Below are positions 1 through 8,585 of a DNA stretch of 64,000 bases, in pieces. The position numbers and the translations under genes are program-made. Below the pieces are notes generated by a model that did no database searches, was not told the origin of the DNA, and saw only the letters and a list, made by a program, of their open reading frames with translations. The stretch is from DATAFF01 sp963744915 (lineage in GTDB: Bacteria; Pseudomonadota; Alphaproteobacteria; Rhizobiales; Aestuariivirgaceae): assembly GCA_963744915.1 (NCBI GenBank), contig CAVUUY010000016.1, forward strand, positions 117,359-181,358, given 5' to 3'. Position 1 is the first letter of the stretch. Each line of letters starts with the position of its first letter.

Positions 1-448
1 CGAAGATGACGCGAAAGGCGAAGGCGCGCAGGATCTCGTTGATCCAATAGGGCACGATCAGGGCGACGCCGAGAACGCGGGCCAGCCGTCCCTTGGCGAT
101 TTGCGCAAGGTAGAAGGCGATCGGGTAGCAGATTATCAGGTCGAGAATGGTGACGAAGATCGCCGCTACCAAGGTTCGCCCGAAGACGGCGAGGTCGACA
201 TAGTTGTAGCCGTCGGGATTGCCGGGATAGCCGAGCAGAAAATAGCGGTAGTTGGAAAGCGTGTAGACGTCCTCCGGCCCGCCCTGCTTGTAGGGCGGGA
301 GGTCGAAGCGGAAGGAGAAGTCGAGCATCGCGATCTGCGGCAGGACGATGATGAGGAGGATCCACACCAGCACTGCCACGACGATGTAGCCGCCGAGCAC
401 GTAGCCGTTGCGGGTGATGAACGTCCCGAGCCAGCTCTTGGTCGGCAT
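1..448 (-). CDS. ABC transporter permease, PotB/PotH type (partial)
   Basis: Inner-membrane permease of a spermidine/putrescine-type ABC importer. The frame runs off the left edge, so only about the first 149 residues are present. A hydrophobic helix (about residues 15-36) is followed by a periplasmic stretch, a second membrane segment, and at the edge the stretch PYWINEILRAFAF, which is characteristic of PotB-like permeases. The ATG at 448 has a GAGG about 11 bases upstream and lies 12 bases past the stop of the ATPase gene, so the two are co-transcribed. The substrate cannot be told from the sequence. Polyamines are the family default, but the MttB gene upstream makes a quaternary amine possible. 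Confidence 0.85.
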   Translation of the reverse strand, partial: MPTKSWLGTFITRNGYVLGGYIVVAVLVWILLIIVLPQIAMLDFSFRFDLPPYKQGGPEDVYTLSNYRYFLLGYPGNPDGYNYVDLAVFGRTLVAAIFVTILDLIICYPIAFYLAQIAKGRLARVLGVALIVPYWINEILRAFAFRVIF

Positions 449-460
449 GGTCGTCGAACC

Positions 461-1576
461 TCAGTCGGCGGCGAGCTTGCCCTTCGGCAGCGCCACCGCC
501 TTTGCCGGGTCATAGGCGAGGACGATGTCCTCTCCCACCGGATGGCTCTGCGCATGCCCCTGGTTGACCAGCGAGACCTTGATCGGGCGGGCCCGCTCCC
601 GGCCGACGAAGAGGTGGTAGATCGGCCCTTCGAACTCCTCGCCCGAGACTTTGCCGGTGAGCCTGGCCGCGCCAGCGCCGGTGCCCGCGCCATCGGCGAT
701 GCGAAACGACTCCGGCCGGATGAACACCATTGCATCGTCGCCCTGCTTGAGCGCGCCGCGCGCCGCGGTGCCGATCCGGGCCGTCAGCGGGCCGCTCGAC
801 GTCTCAACCAGAACGTCGTTGCCTGCGGTGCTCACGACCTTGCCGGAGAAGCAATTGTTCTCGCCGACAAAGGAGGCGACGAAGGGGGTTGCGGGATCGT
901 CATAGACGGCGCGGCCCTCCGACACCTGCTCGATGACGCCGTCGCGCATCACCGCGACATGGTCGGACATGGTGAGCGCCTCGCCCTGATCGTGGGTGAT
1001 ATAGATGAAGGTGATGCCGACGCGCTGCTGGATGGTTCGCAGCTCCGTCCGCATATGCTGGCGCAGCTTGAGATCGAGCGCGGAAAGCGGTTCGTCGAGC
1101 AGAAGCACATGCGGCTCGGCACAGAGTGCCCGCGCCACCGCGACACGCTGCTTCTGGCCGCCCGAAAGCTCATGCGGGAACTTCTCGCCGTGGCCCGGCA
1201 GAGCAATGAGCTCGAGCAGCTCGTTGGCGCGGCGGCGCCGCTCGGCCTTGCCCTTGCCTTTCACCTCCATGGCGAAGGTGATGTTCTCCCACACCCGCAT
1301 CAGGGGAAACAGTGCCAGGTTCTGGAAGATCAATGCGGTCGGACGCTTGTTCGGGCCGATGCCGGCCATGTCGTTGCCGCCGATCCTGACCCGGCCGCCG
1401 CTCGGTTCCTGGAAGCCCGAAACGGTTCGCAGGATGGTGGTCTTGCCGCAGCCCGATGGACCGAGGAATGAAAAGAACTCGCCGCCCTCGATCGTCACCG
1501 TCGCGTCGCGCACGGCAACGAAATCGCCGAAGCTCACCGTCAGATTCTGGAGCTCGATGCCGACTCCGGCGCTCAT
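461..1576 (-). CDS. ABC transporter ATP-binding protein, PotA-like
   Basis: Cytoplasmic ATPase of 371 residues for the importer whose permease follows 12 bases downstream. It has Walker A GPSGCGKT (about residue 40), signature LSGGQ, Walker B VLLLDEP and the switch histidine in YITHDQGEAL. A C-terminal TOBE-like regulatory region follows from about residue 270. The ATG at 1576 (MSAGVGIE) is preferred because AAGGAAG sits 10 bases upstream. An in-frame start 10 codons earlier would fall inside a strong stem-loop. Binding-protein, ATPase and permease genes are co-directional. Assignment to the family is secure; the substrate is inferred only from family. Confidence 0.9.
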   Translation of the reverse strand: MSAGVGIELQNLTVSFGDFVAVRDATVTIEGGEFFSFLGPSGCGKTTILRTVSGFQEPSGGRVRIGGNDMAGIGPNKRPTALIFQNLALFPLMRVWENITFAMEVKGKGKAERRRRANELLELIALPGHGEKFPHELSGGQKQRVAVARALCAEPHVLLLDEPLSALDLKLRQHMRTELRTIQQRVGITFIYITHDQGEALTMSDHVAVMRDGVIEQVSEGRAVYDDPATPFVASFVGENNCFSGKVVSTAGNDVLVETSSGPLTARIGTAARGALKQGDDAMVFIRPESFRIADGAGTGAGAARLTGKVSGEEFEGPIYHLFVGRERARPIKVSLVNQGHAQSHPVGEDIVLAYDPAKAVALPKGKLAAD

Positions 1577-1605
1577 CCCTGCCCAGCTTCCTTGGTTCCG
1601 ACACA

Positions 1606-1641
1606 ATCGGCCCTCCGAAGCATATGCCGCGGAGGGCCGAT
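1606..1641 (-). promoter_or_regulatory. Perfect 12-bp stem-loop between binding-protein and ATPase genes
   Basis: ATCGGCCCTCCG (1606-1617) and CGGAGGGCCGAT (1630-1641) are exact reverse complements with a 12-base loop. The element lies just after the stop of the binding-protein gene and before the ATPase ribosome site. There is no following T-run, so it is unlikely to be a full terminator. Intercistronic hairpins behind ABC binding-protein genes often protect the upstream mRNA or attenuate downstream expression, giving an excess of binding protein. That role is inferred here. Confidence 0.6.
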
Positions 1642-1648
1642 CGAGAAA

Positions 1649-2785
1649 TCAGCTGGCGCTCTGGAACTTGTTCACATATTGCGCCCTGAGGTCGGCGTAC
1701 CATTGCGGCTCCGACGGCCAGGGATTGAGCTTCGAGAGCGCGTCGCCCGGATAGGCATCGGCAAAGTTCTTGGCGTACCGGTCGCTGGCGAACTTGTCGG
1801 CGCCGATCACCGGCGAGTTGTAGCCGTGCTTGTCGATGGCCTTGCCCGCCACCTCCGGCTGGTAGTCGAATTCGACGAAGGCATAGGCCTGGTCGATGTT
1901 CTTGGCGCCGGTCGGCAGCGACATGCCGTCGACCCAGGCCATAGCGCCCTCCTTGGGGGCCCGGTACATCACCGGCTGGCCGTCGTTCTTGAGGGCGATC
2001 GGCGGCCCGTCCCAGGTCTGGGCGCAGACGATGCCCTCATTAAGGAGGCCGTTCTTCTGGGTATCGGCGTCGTTCCACAGCACCTTGATGTTCTTCTTCT
2101 TGTCGATGCAGTACTGGGTCACCTTCTCCCAGATCGGGCGCATCTTCTCCTCCGACTCATAGGAGGCCTTGAGCATCGAGCCGGGCTCGAGCTTGCCCTC
2201 GCCCTCCATCCACAGGCCGGCACCGAGGATCAGCGAATGGCTGCGGCCCATGGTCTTGCCGGCATTGGCATCGTCCCAGATGTCGCCATAGCTCGGGAAT
2301 TCGGCCTTGGGCTGCCATTTGTCGGTGCGCCAGGAGATGCCCTCGGTTCCCCATACATGCGGCAGCCAGTGCTGACCCTTGCCGTCGAGATTCCAGATCT
2401 CGCCCGCCTTCAGCATGGCCGGGTTCAGCCGGTCCACCGGAACCTTCTTGAGATCCCAGGCCTGGGTCACGCCCAGTTCCTTCCATTGCGGCACGCGGTT
2501 GAGCGTCGGGCTGATGACGTCGAAACCCTCGCCCTTGGTGCTCTTCATCTTGTTGAGGAGCTCCTCGTTGGAACCGAAACCGGTGAAATTGACCTTGATG
2601 CCGGTTTTCTCGGTGAAGCTCTTGAGCAAATCCTCGGGCAGCTCGTCCGACCAGAACATCACATTGATTTCGCCCGAGCTCGACAGGGCGTTTCTGACAT
2701 AGGCTGGCGCAAATAGCGCAACGGCGCCGGCAGCCGCGCTGCCTTTGACAACGCCACGGCGGCTGATGTTTCGACTGAGTTTCAT
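1649..2785 (-). CDS. Extracellular solute-binding protein family 1, PotD/PotF-like, Tat-exported
   Basis: Periplasmic receptor of 378 residues feeding the adjacent ATPase and permease. The N-terminus carries a twin-arginine-type signal (SRRGVVK followed by an alanine-rich hydrophobic stretch, residues 8-28). The mature part begins near GEINVMFWSDELPEDLLKSF, which resembles the start of iron/polyamine-type receptors. ATG at 2785 is chosen because AGGGAGA lies just upstream and it places the Tat motif at the terminus; the frame stays open much further upstream but without a signal. A 215-base gap separates it from the DppA-like gene upstream. The ligand is unknown. Confidence 0.85.
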   Translation of the reverse strand: MKLSRNISRRGVVKGSAAAGAVALFAPAYVRNALSSSGEINVMFWSDELPEDLLKSFTEKTGIKVNFTGFGSNEELLNKMKSTKGEGFDVISPTLNRVPQWKELGVTQAWDLKKVPVDRLNPAMLKAGEIWNLDGKGQHWLPHVWGTEGISWRTDKWQPKAEFPSYGDIWDDANAGKTMGRSHSLILGAGLWMEGEGKLEPGSMLKASYESEEKMRPIWEKVTQYCIDKKKNIKVLWNDADTQKNGLLNEGIVCAQTWDGPPIALKNDGQPVMYRAPKEGAMAWVDGMSLPTGAKNIDQAYAFVEFDYQPEVAGKAIDKHGYNSPVIGADKFASDRYAKNFADAYPGDALSKLNPWPSEPQWYADLRAQYVNKFQSAS

Positions 2786-3000
2786 CCTGAGATCTCCCTG
2801 GGCGACGGATACGGGTTTCCGCCCGGTTTGGCTAACTGTCACAGCGGTATGACGGTCTGATAAATGTCCGGTTTTTCCCGGCTTCTCGCCATTCGCCTTG
2901 GCGGCAGTATGGCGAAGGAGAACCATCGTCGCAATGGCCTCGCAACCGCCCGCCGCCGGCTCATCTGCAAGCCGACGGCAGGCGGAAATCGGGGACTGAA

Positions 3001-4665
3001 TCAAGCCTGGATGGCCAGCTCCTCGCCGAAGATGTAGCGGGTCGGATGCATCTGGAAGCCCTGCACGCGCTTGTCGTAATAGGTGAACAGCGAGCGCCAG
3101 AGCGGCTGCACGATCGGCCCGTCCTCCTGCAAGATCTTCTCGAGCTGGCCGATGATCTCTGCGCGGGCGGCCACATCGAGCGTTCCCTCGGCCTTGCCGA
3201 GCAGCGCGTCGAACTCCTTGTTGGAATATTTCGACTCGTTCCACGGCACGCCGGTGCGGTAGGCAAGAGCCAGGACCATGAAGCCCAGCGGTCGATGCGC
3301 CCAGATCGTGAAGCCGAATGGGACAGTGGTCCAGATGTCCCAGTACTTGGCCGATGGCAGGATGTTGATCTTGGCCCGGATCCCGGCGGGCTTCCACTGC
3401 TCGACCATGGCTTCGATGGCCGCCCCCTCCCAGGTCGGATCCGACTTGCCGAAGATCTCGATGTCGATGCCGTCCTTGTAGCCTGCCTCCTCAAGCAGCT
3501 TCTTCGCCTCCTCGATGTTCTGCGTCATCATCGGGAGCTTCTTGTAGTCGGGGTGAACCGGCGAGACGTGATGGTGCTCGGCAATCGTGCCGATGCCGCG
3601 ATGGGCCAGCTCCAGTGTCTTGGCCTGGTCGGTCGCGAGCCGCATGGCCTTGCGGACCCTGGGATCGTCGAACGGCTTGATCGGCTGCATCCGGGCGACG
3701 CACGTATCGGCGGTAATCGCGTCATAGCGATTGACGTGGTCCATGCTCTGATAGAGCTCGAGCTGCTCGATATTGGTTTCATAGAGGCCGTGCACCTGCT
3801 TGGAAGCAAGGGCGGCGGCCTGGGCGGAAGGGTTGTCGCCGAGATCGATGAACTCGATGGCATCGAGATGGGCGCCGTGGCCGTCGACCGCCTTGACCAC
3901 GGCCTTGCGGCCAACCTCGATCTCGACCGGCGTGAAGGCGCCAGTGCCATTGGACTTGACGCCCCAGACGCCGTTCTCCTTGGGATCGAGCATCGGGAAG
4001 GGATAATGGAAGAAGTGCTCGGGAACGGCGACCTGCGGTTCCTGCAGATGGAGGATCAGCGTCTTCGGGTCCTTGACCTCGATGGCGTTGGCGTCCCACA
4101 GCTCGGTCGACATGGTGGGATTGCCCTTGTCGTCCTTCTTGCCCTTGTCGACCTCCTTCAGCATGTAGCCCTTCATCAGGCCGAGCACGGAGGAACCGGT
4201 CGCTTCATCGAGGCAGTGCTTGATGTTCCACGCGGCGTCCTCGGCGGTGAAGGGGCGCCCGTCATGCCAGTTGATGTCGGCAATGGTGAAGGTCCAGGTC
4301 TTGAGGTCCTCCGATGCCTCCCATTTGGAGGCGAGCGCCGGCCGCGTGACGTTGTCGACGCCGGTGCGGGTCAGATAGCCATTGACCTGCCGGACCACGT
4401 TCGAGTCGTAGATCCATGAGAAAGTATGGGGATTGTCGAGCTTGGGAATGCGCATCGCCACCTTGACGACACCCCCCTTGGGCAGTTCCGCGGCGCGCGC
4501 GGGCGGGGCGAGCGGCTGGCCGGTGATCCTGCCGGCCCACATATAGGCCGCACCCGCCGACATCCCGAGCAGCGCCGAGTAGCGAATGAACTCACGCCGG
4601 CCGATCAGGCGGTCCGCGAGCTGCTGCTTCAGCCGCGGAATCCAGATATGTTCCTTATTCGACAT
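3001..4665 (-). CDS. ABC transporter substrate-binding protein family 5 (DppA/OppA-like)
   Basis: Periplasmic receptor of 554 residues of the peptide/nickel family (SBP_bac_5). It has a twin-arginine signal (GRREFIRYSALLGMSAG, about residues 22-38) and the family's usual length. No permease or ATPase of the Dpp type is present here, so it is an orphan receptor or works with a distant system. The ATG at 4665 has GGAGGAA seven bases upstream. It lies 167 bases downstream of the first MttB gene on the same strand, which suggests it may bring that enzyme's substrate to the cell. This link is inferred from position only. Confidence 0.85.
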   Translation of the reverse strand: MSNKEHIWIPRLKQQLADRLIGRREFIRYSALLGMSAGAAYMWAGRITGQPLAPPARAAELPKGGVVKVAMRIPKLDNPHTFSWIYDSNVVRQVNGYLTRTGVDNVTRPALASKWEASEDLKTWTFTIADINWHDGRPFTAEDAAWNIKHCLDEATGSSVLGLMKGYMLKEVDKGKKDDKGNPTMSTELWDANAIEVKDPKTLILHLQEPQVAVPEHFFHYPFPMLDPKENGVWGVKSNGTGAFTPVEIEVGRKAVVKAVDGHGAHLDAIEFIDLGDNPSAQAAALASKQVHGLYETNIEQLELYQSMDHVNRYDAITADTCVARMQPIKPFDDPRVRKAMRLATDQAKTLELAHRGIGTIAEHHHVSPVHPDYKKLPMMTQNIEEAKKLLEEAGYKDGIDIEIFGKSDPTWEGAAIEAMVEQWKPAGIRAKINILPSAKYWDIWTTVPFGFTIWAHRPLGFMVLALAYRTGVPWNESKYSNKEFDALLGKAEGTLDVAARAEIIGQLEKILQEDGPIVQPLWRSLFTYYDKRVQGFQMHPTRYIFGEELAIQA

Positions 4666-4832
4666 TCCATTTCCTCCCATGGGCAGATTGGCCCAATGCT
4701 ATCGACCGAGAGCTCCGAGGGCCCTCGGCCTGTTTCTCGACTGCCAATGCCGCAGACGGTAGCACCGCCGCAAATCCGCGAAAAGTGAACAGGTGGCAAT
4801 GCTCGGGCAGTCGGCGGCCCGGCACTGCCGCG

Positions 4833-6401
4833 TCAGGCCACGGTGTCGGGCAGCACCGCCTTGCGCTTGGCGATGAAGGCGTTGAGCGCTTCATCGATCG
4901 CCGGATCGATGGGGGGCGCCTCATACTCGCGGAGCTGGCGCTTCCACAGGGCGTTCGCACGCTGGGCGATATCCTTCGACCCGTCGTCGCGCCATTGCTC
5001 GAAGGAATTGTTGTCGGCAAGCCCCGAGCGCCAGAACGCGGTCTCGAAATTGGCCTGGGTATGGGAGCAGCCGAGAAAATGGCTGCCGGGACCGACCTCC
5101 CGGATGGCAGCGAGCGCCTGGCCGTTCTCGCTCAGGTCGATGCCCTCGGCAAAGCGCTGAAGCATCGACAGCTGATCGGCATCGATCATCAGTTTCTCGT
5201 AGCCGGAGGACAGGCCGCCCTCGAGCCAACCGGCGGCGTGCAGGACGAAATTGACGCCCCCGAGCAGGGTCGGCCAGAGCGTGTTCGAGCTCTCATTCGC
5301 GGCCTGCGCATCGGGGAGCTTGGAGGCGCACAGGGCACCGCCGGAGCGGAAAGGCACGCCAAGCCGCCGCGCCAGCTGGGCGGCGCCGAAGAGCACATGG
5401 GCCGGCTCCGGCGTGCCGAAGGTCGGGGCCCCGGACTGCATCGATATCGAGCTTGCAAAGGTGCCGAAGATCACCGGTGCTCCCTTGCGGCAGAGCTGGG
5501 CAAAGGCCATGCCGACCGAGGCCTCGGCGAGGATCTGGGTGAGCGTCCCGATCACCGTCACCGCCGACATCGCGCCGGCGAGGATGAAGGGCGAGATGAT
5601 GGTTCCCTGGTTCGCCCTGGCATAGACCTTCAGTGCCCCGACCATGGTCGAGTCGAACACCAGCGGCGAATTGGCATTGATCAGATTGACCATGACGCAA
5701 TTGTCGTCGAGGAAGGTCTCGCCGAACACCAACCGGGCCATCGCCACCGAATCCGCGGCCCGCTCCGGCGCGGTGACCGATCCCATGAACGGCTTGTCGG
5801 AATAGCGGATGTGGCTATAGACCATGTCGAGATGGCGTTTGGCGACCGGAACGTCGACCGGTTCGCAAACGGTTCCACCGGAATGGTGCAGCGCTGGCGC
5901 GAGATAGGCGAGCTTCACGAAATTGCGGAAATCCTCGATCGTGGCATAGCGCCGTCCATCGTCGAGATTGCGGATGAAGGGCGGTCCGTAAACCGGCGCG
6001 AAAACCAGGTTGCGCCCGCCGATCTCGACATTCCGGGCCGGGTTTCTGGCGTGCTGGGTGAACACCCGCGGCGCCGTCTTGAGCAGCGAACGCACGAGCC
6101 CCCTGGGAAAGCGCACCCGCTCGCCCGTGACCTCCGCCCCGGCGTCGCGCCACATGGCGAGCGCCTCAGGGTCGTCGCGAAAATCGACGCCGATTTCCTG
6201 AAGAATGGTCTCGGCATTGTTCTCGATGAGGTTCAGGCCGTCCTCGGTCAGCACCTCGTAAAGCGGGATCTGCCGCTTGATGTAGGTGAGCTGCGGGCCC
6301 TGACCGGCCGCCGAGCGTTGCGCCCGGCGGGCCTCGGCGCCGCCGCCGGATCGTCGCCCGCGCCGTGAGCCGGCATCGGCAGAAGCTTCGGGATCGGACA
6401 T
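4833..6401 (-). CDS. MttB-family trimethylamine/betaine methyltransferase, paralogue 1
   Basis: Predicted cytoplasmic methyltransferase of about 522 residues (MTTB family) that moves a methyl group from a quaternary or tertiary amine to a corrinoid protein. Family hallmarks include the TIM-barrel strands ILAGAMSAVTVIG and APVIFGTFASSISMQSGAP, and the C-terminal HAAGWLEGGL and GPGSHFLG. There is no in-frame amber codon, so it is a non-pyrrolysine member like MtgB (glycine betaine). The N-terminus is arginine-rich (SRRGRRSGGG). Start choice is weak: ATG at 6401 or the in-frame ATG at 6452; neither has a clear ribosome site. It lies upstream of two binding-protein genes. The substrate is unknown. 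Confidence 0.9.
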   Translation of the reverse strand: MSDPEASADAGSRRGRRSGGGAEARRAQRSAAGQGPQLTYIKRQIPLYEVLTEDGLNLIENNAETILQEIGVDFRDDPEALAMWRDAGAEVTGERVRFPRGLVRSLLKTAPRVFTQHARNPARNVEIGGRNLVFAPVYGPPFIRNLDDGRRYATIEDFRNFVKLAYLAPALHHSGGTVCEPVDVPVAKRHLDMVYSHIRYSDKPFMGSVTAPERAADSVAMARLVFGETFLDDNCVMVNLINANSPLVFDSTMVGALKVYARANQGTIISPFILAGAMSAVTVIGTLTQILAEASVGMAFAQLCRKGAPVIFGTFASSISMQSGAPTFGTPEPAHVLFGAAQLARRLGVPFRSGGALCASKLPDAQAANESSNTLWPTLLGGVNFVLHAAGWLEGGLSSGYEKLMIDADQLSMLQRFAEGIDLSENGQALAAIREVGPGSHFLGCSHTQANFETAFWRSGLADNNSFEQWRDDGSKDIAQRANALWKRQLREYEAPPIDPAIDEALNAFIAKRKAVLPDTVA

Positions 6402-6535
6402 TTTCGCAACGGCCTCAACGAAGGGTGGTCGATCGCCGAAGCGATAGAGCATGGAATGAGGCTCGGCCCCGGTCCAAACGTCCAGAATCCGATCAGATGC
6501 GACAGGCCGGAAGCATAAACCGGCGGTTTATTCGC

Positions 6536-7163
6536 CTATTTCCGCATTTCGGCGAACAGCTTGTCGAAATTGCCGTTGTTCTTATCGAGAATGCCGGTGA
6601 GATTGGTTCGCAGAAGCTGCGCCAGCCAGACGTTCTGGACATTGACATCGGCCACTTTCGAGCCCTTGACCCGCCAGATCACCGGCTGGTTGCCCTTGCC
6701 GCCGAGGAAAAAGATCACGCTCTCGATGGTGTCGCCGGAGCAATTGCGCACGGTGATCGAACTCGGCCCGGAATTTCAGGCGAAAATCATTCAATGTCCG
6801 CGACACATAGTCGGTGGTCAGGGACACGAACTCGTCGCGTTTGCCGGCCGGCAGGTTCTGCCGGTATTTGCCAAGCGCGAACATGGCGATCGACCCCATG
6901 TCGGCATAAGATCTCAAAGCCCCCGAAAAAGCTGCCGGAGAGCCGGATTTCGCCGCCTAAATCATGGCGTTGCCAGCCCGCTCGGCGACGGCGGACTGGG
7001 CACAGGTCGCGGCGTAGGACGTTACCGGCGCACTCAGGGCCACAATGCCGGCCGCCAGCGCGGCCGCAGGTAGTCGTCCGGTTGCAACACTCACAAGGGC
7101 CCTGAGTTCGATCCATTTCCCACCTCTGTTGATGTAGTGCTGAACAGTCGCATTTCGACCCAT
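6536..7163 (-). pseudogene. Decayed MlaC/Ttg2-family phospholipid-binding protein gene
   Basis: Remains of a periplasmic MlaC-like lipid-transfer protein. A signal peptide (hydrophobic core then TSYA-ATCAQ) reads to an amber codon at 6957-6959. The same frame resumes with AAKSGSPAAFSGALRSYADM and continues to about 6760, where a single-base shift moves the homology to another frame (ITVRNCSGDTIESVI to the end LFAEMRK). One nonsense codon plus one frameshift make it very unlikely to be functional. The original start could be ATG 7163 or GTG 7094. Upstream it faces the divergent Virulence_fact gene. A sequencing error could explain one lesion but hardly both. Confidence 0.75.
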
Positions 7164-7252
7164 GGTGGTCGGCAGCGACACGGCGTGACATATACGCATG
7201 ACACATATAAAGCTGCATTCGAACATCGACGACGTCAAGACGAGCGAGCCCG

Positions 7253-7594
7253 ATGGCGCAGCTGACAATCCTCTACTGGCGCGACATACCCTCCCAGGTC
7301 ATCGTAAAGGCTGGAAGAAGCAACGAGAAGCGCCTGCTTCCGACGCCGTTTCAGGAAGCGATCGACATGGCGGCGATGCGGAGCGGCGCCGCCGCCACCG
7401 ACGATTACCTCGAGGAATGGCGGCGGGAGGGCCCGATCGAGGTTTCCGACGATCTCGTCAAGGAAGCCGAGCAGGCCGAGCGCGATCTCAACGATCGCTA
7501 TGACCGCGAGCGGCTCAGGCAGCTCATTGCCAATGGTGGGTGGGACGAGGCCAAAACGGCCGGCCGGAACAGCGAGGAAAGGGGGACCAAATGA
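7253..7594 (+). CDS. Virulence_fact-family small protein
   Basis: Soluble protein of 113 residues beginning with a motif (LYWRDIPSQVIVK) of the Pfam Virulence_fact family, then EAIDMAAMR and a charged helical C-terminus. The family name is historical and no biochemical role is known to me. Its stop overlaps the start of the methyl-THF:corrinoid methyltransferase (ATGA, 7591-7594), so the two are translationally coupled. That places it in the corrinoid C1 pathway, perhaps as an assembly or regulatory partner. The ribosome site is weak. Family call is fairly good; function is unknown. Confidence 0.7.
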   Translation: MAQLTILYWRDIPSQVIVKAGRSNEKRLLPTPFQEAIDMAAMRSGAAATDDYLEEWRREGPIEVSDDLVKEAEQAERDLNDRYDRERLRQLIANGGWDEAKTAGRNSEERGTK

Positions 7595-8577
7595 CTCATA
7601 CGCTGGTTGCATCCGAGAAAAGGCAGGTGATCATCGGCTTCGACAAGCCGTTCACCATCATCGGGGAGCGGATCAACCCGACGGGGCGCAAAAAGCTCGC
7701 GGCCGAGATGATCGCCGGCAATTTCGAGACCATCAAGGCCGATGCCCTGGCCCAGCACCGGGCCGGCGCCCACATTCTCGACGTCAATGCCGGCGTGACG
7801 GCGGTCAATCCGAACGAGAGCGAGCCGCCGCTGCTGCGCCAGACGCTGGAGATCGTGCAGGCGACGGTCGACATTCCGCTCTGCATCGATTCCTCGGTGC
7901 CGGCGGCGCTGAAGGTGGGGCTGGAGACCGTCAAGGGTCGGCCGCTCGTCAATTCGGTGACCGGCGAGGAGGAGCGGCTCGAAGCCATTCTGCCGCTGGT
8001 CGCCAAATACAATGTGCCGGTGGTTGCCATCTCCAATGACGAGACCGGCATCAGCGAGGACCCGGACGTCCGCTTTGCCGTGGCAAAGAAGATCGTGGAG
8101 CGCGCGGCGGATTACGGCATCAAGCCGCACGACATCGTCGTCGATCCGCTGGTCATGCCGATCGGCGCCATGGGCACCGCCGGCCAGCAGGTGTTCCGGC
8201 TGGTGCGCCGCCTGCGCGAGGAGCTCAAGGTCAACACCACCTGCGGCGCCTCCAACGTCTCTTTCGGAATGCCCAATCGACGGGCCCTCACCGGCTATTT
8301 CCTCGCCATGGCCGCCTCGCACGGCATGACCTCGGCGATCATGAATCCGCTGCATGACGAGGACATGCACGCCATCATGGGCGCCAATGTGCTGAACGGC
8401 GTCGATGCCAACTGCCTCGCCTGGATCCGCAAGTTCCGCGAGGCTTCCATGGCCCCGGCCGGTGCCGCCGGGGTCGCTTCGGCCGCAGCCGGCGACAGCT
8501 GCCAGCCGAGCGCCAGCGACAGCAATATCGACGCCCGGCGCCGCGAACGCGAGGAGCGCCGCCGCCGGCGCAGTTGA
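7591..8577 (+). CDS. Methyltetrahydrofolate:corrinoid methyltransferase (MtgA-like)
   Basis: Cytoplasmic pterin-binding-domain enzyme of 328 residues that transfers methyl groups between a corrinoid protein and tetrahydrofolate. The barrel signatures are clear: IIGERINPTGRKK (residues 24-36), LDVNAGVT, CIDSS, NSVTGEEER, and CGASNVSFGMPNR near the C-terminal third. In MtgA systems it takes the methyl from methylcob(III)alamin protein to form methyl-THF, which would feed aerobic C1 oxidation. The ATG overlaps the previous stop and is preceded by AGGAAAGG. It ends in an unusual arginine/glutamate tail (RRREREERRRRRS). The RACE gene follows immediately. Confidence 0.88.
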   Translation: MTHTLVASEKRQVIIGFDKPFTIIGERINPTGRKKLAAEMIAGNFETIKADALAQHRAGAHILDVNAGVTAVNPNESEPPLLRQTLEIVQATVDIPLCIDSSVPAALKVGLETVKGRPLVNSVTGEEERLEAILPLVAKYNVPVVAISNDETGISEDPDVRFAVAKKIVERAADYGIKPHDIVVDPLVMPIGAMGTAGQQVFRLVRRLREELKVNTTCGASNVSFGMPNRRALTGYFLAMAASHGMTSAIMNPLHDEDMHAIMGANVLNGVDANCLAWIRKFREASMAPAGAAGVASAAAGDSCQPSASDSNIDARRREREERRRRRS

Positions 8578-8585
8578 TCGATCTG

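Noticed and set aside
6957..6959. In-frame amber codon considered as a pyrrolysine site, given the MttB genes
   Set aside because: The gene also carries a frameshift, MttB paralogues 2 and 3 and the ThDP enzyme use TAG as a normal stop, all four MttB frames lack internal TAG, and no pyl genes or tRNA-Pyl were seen.
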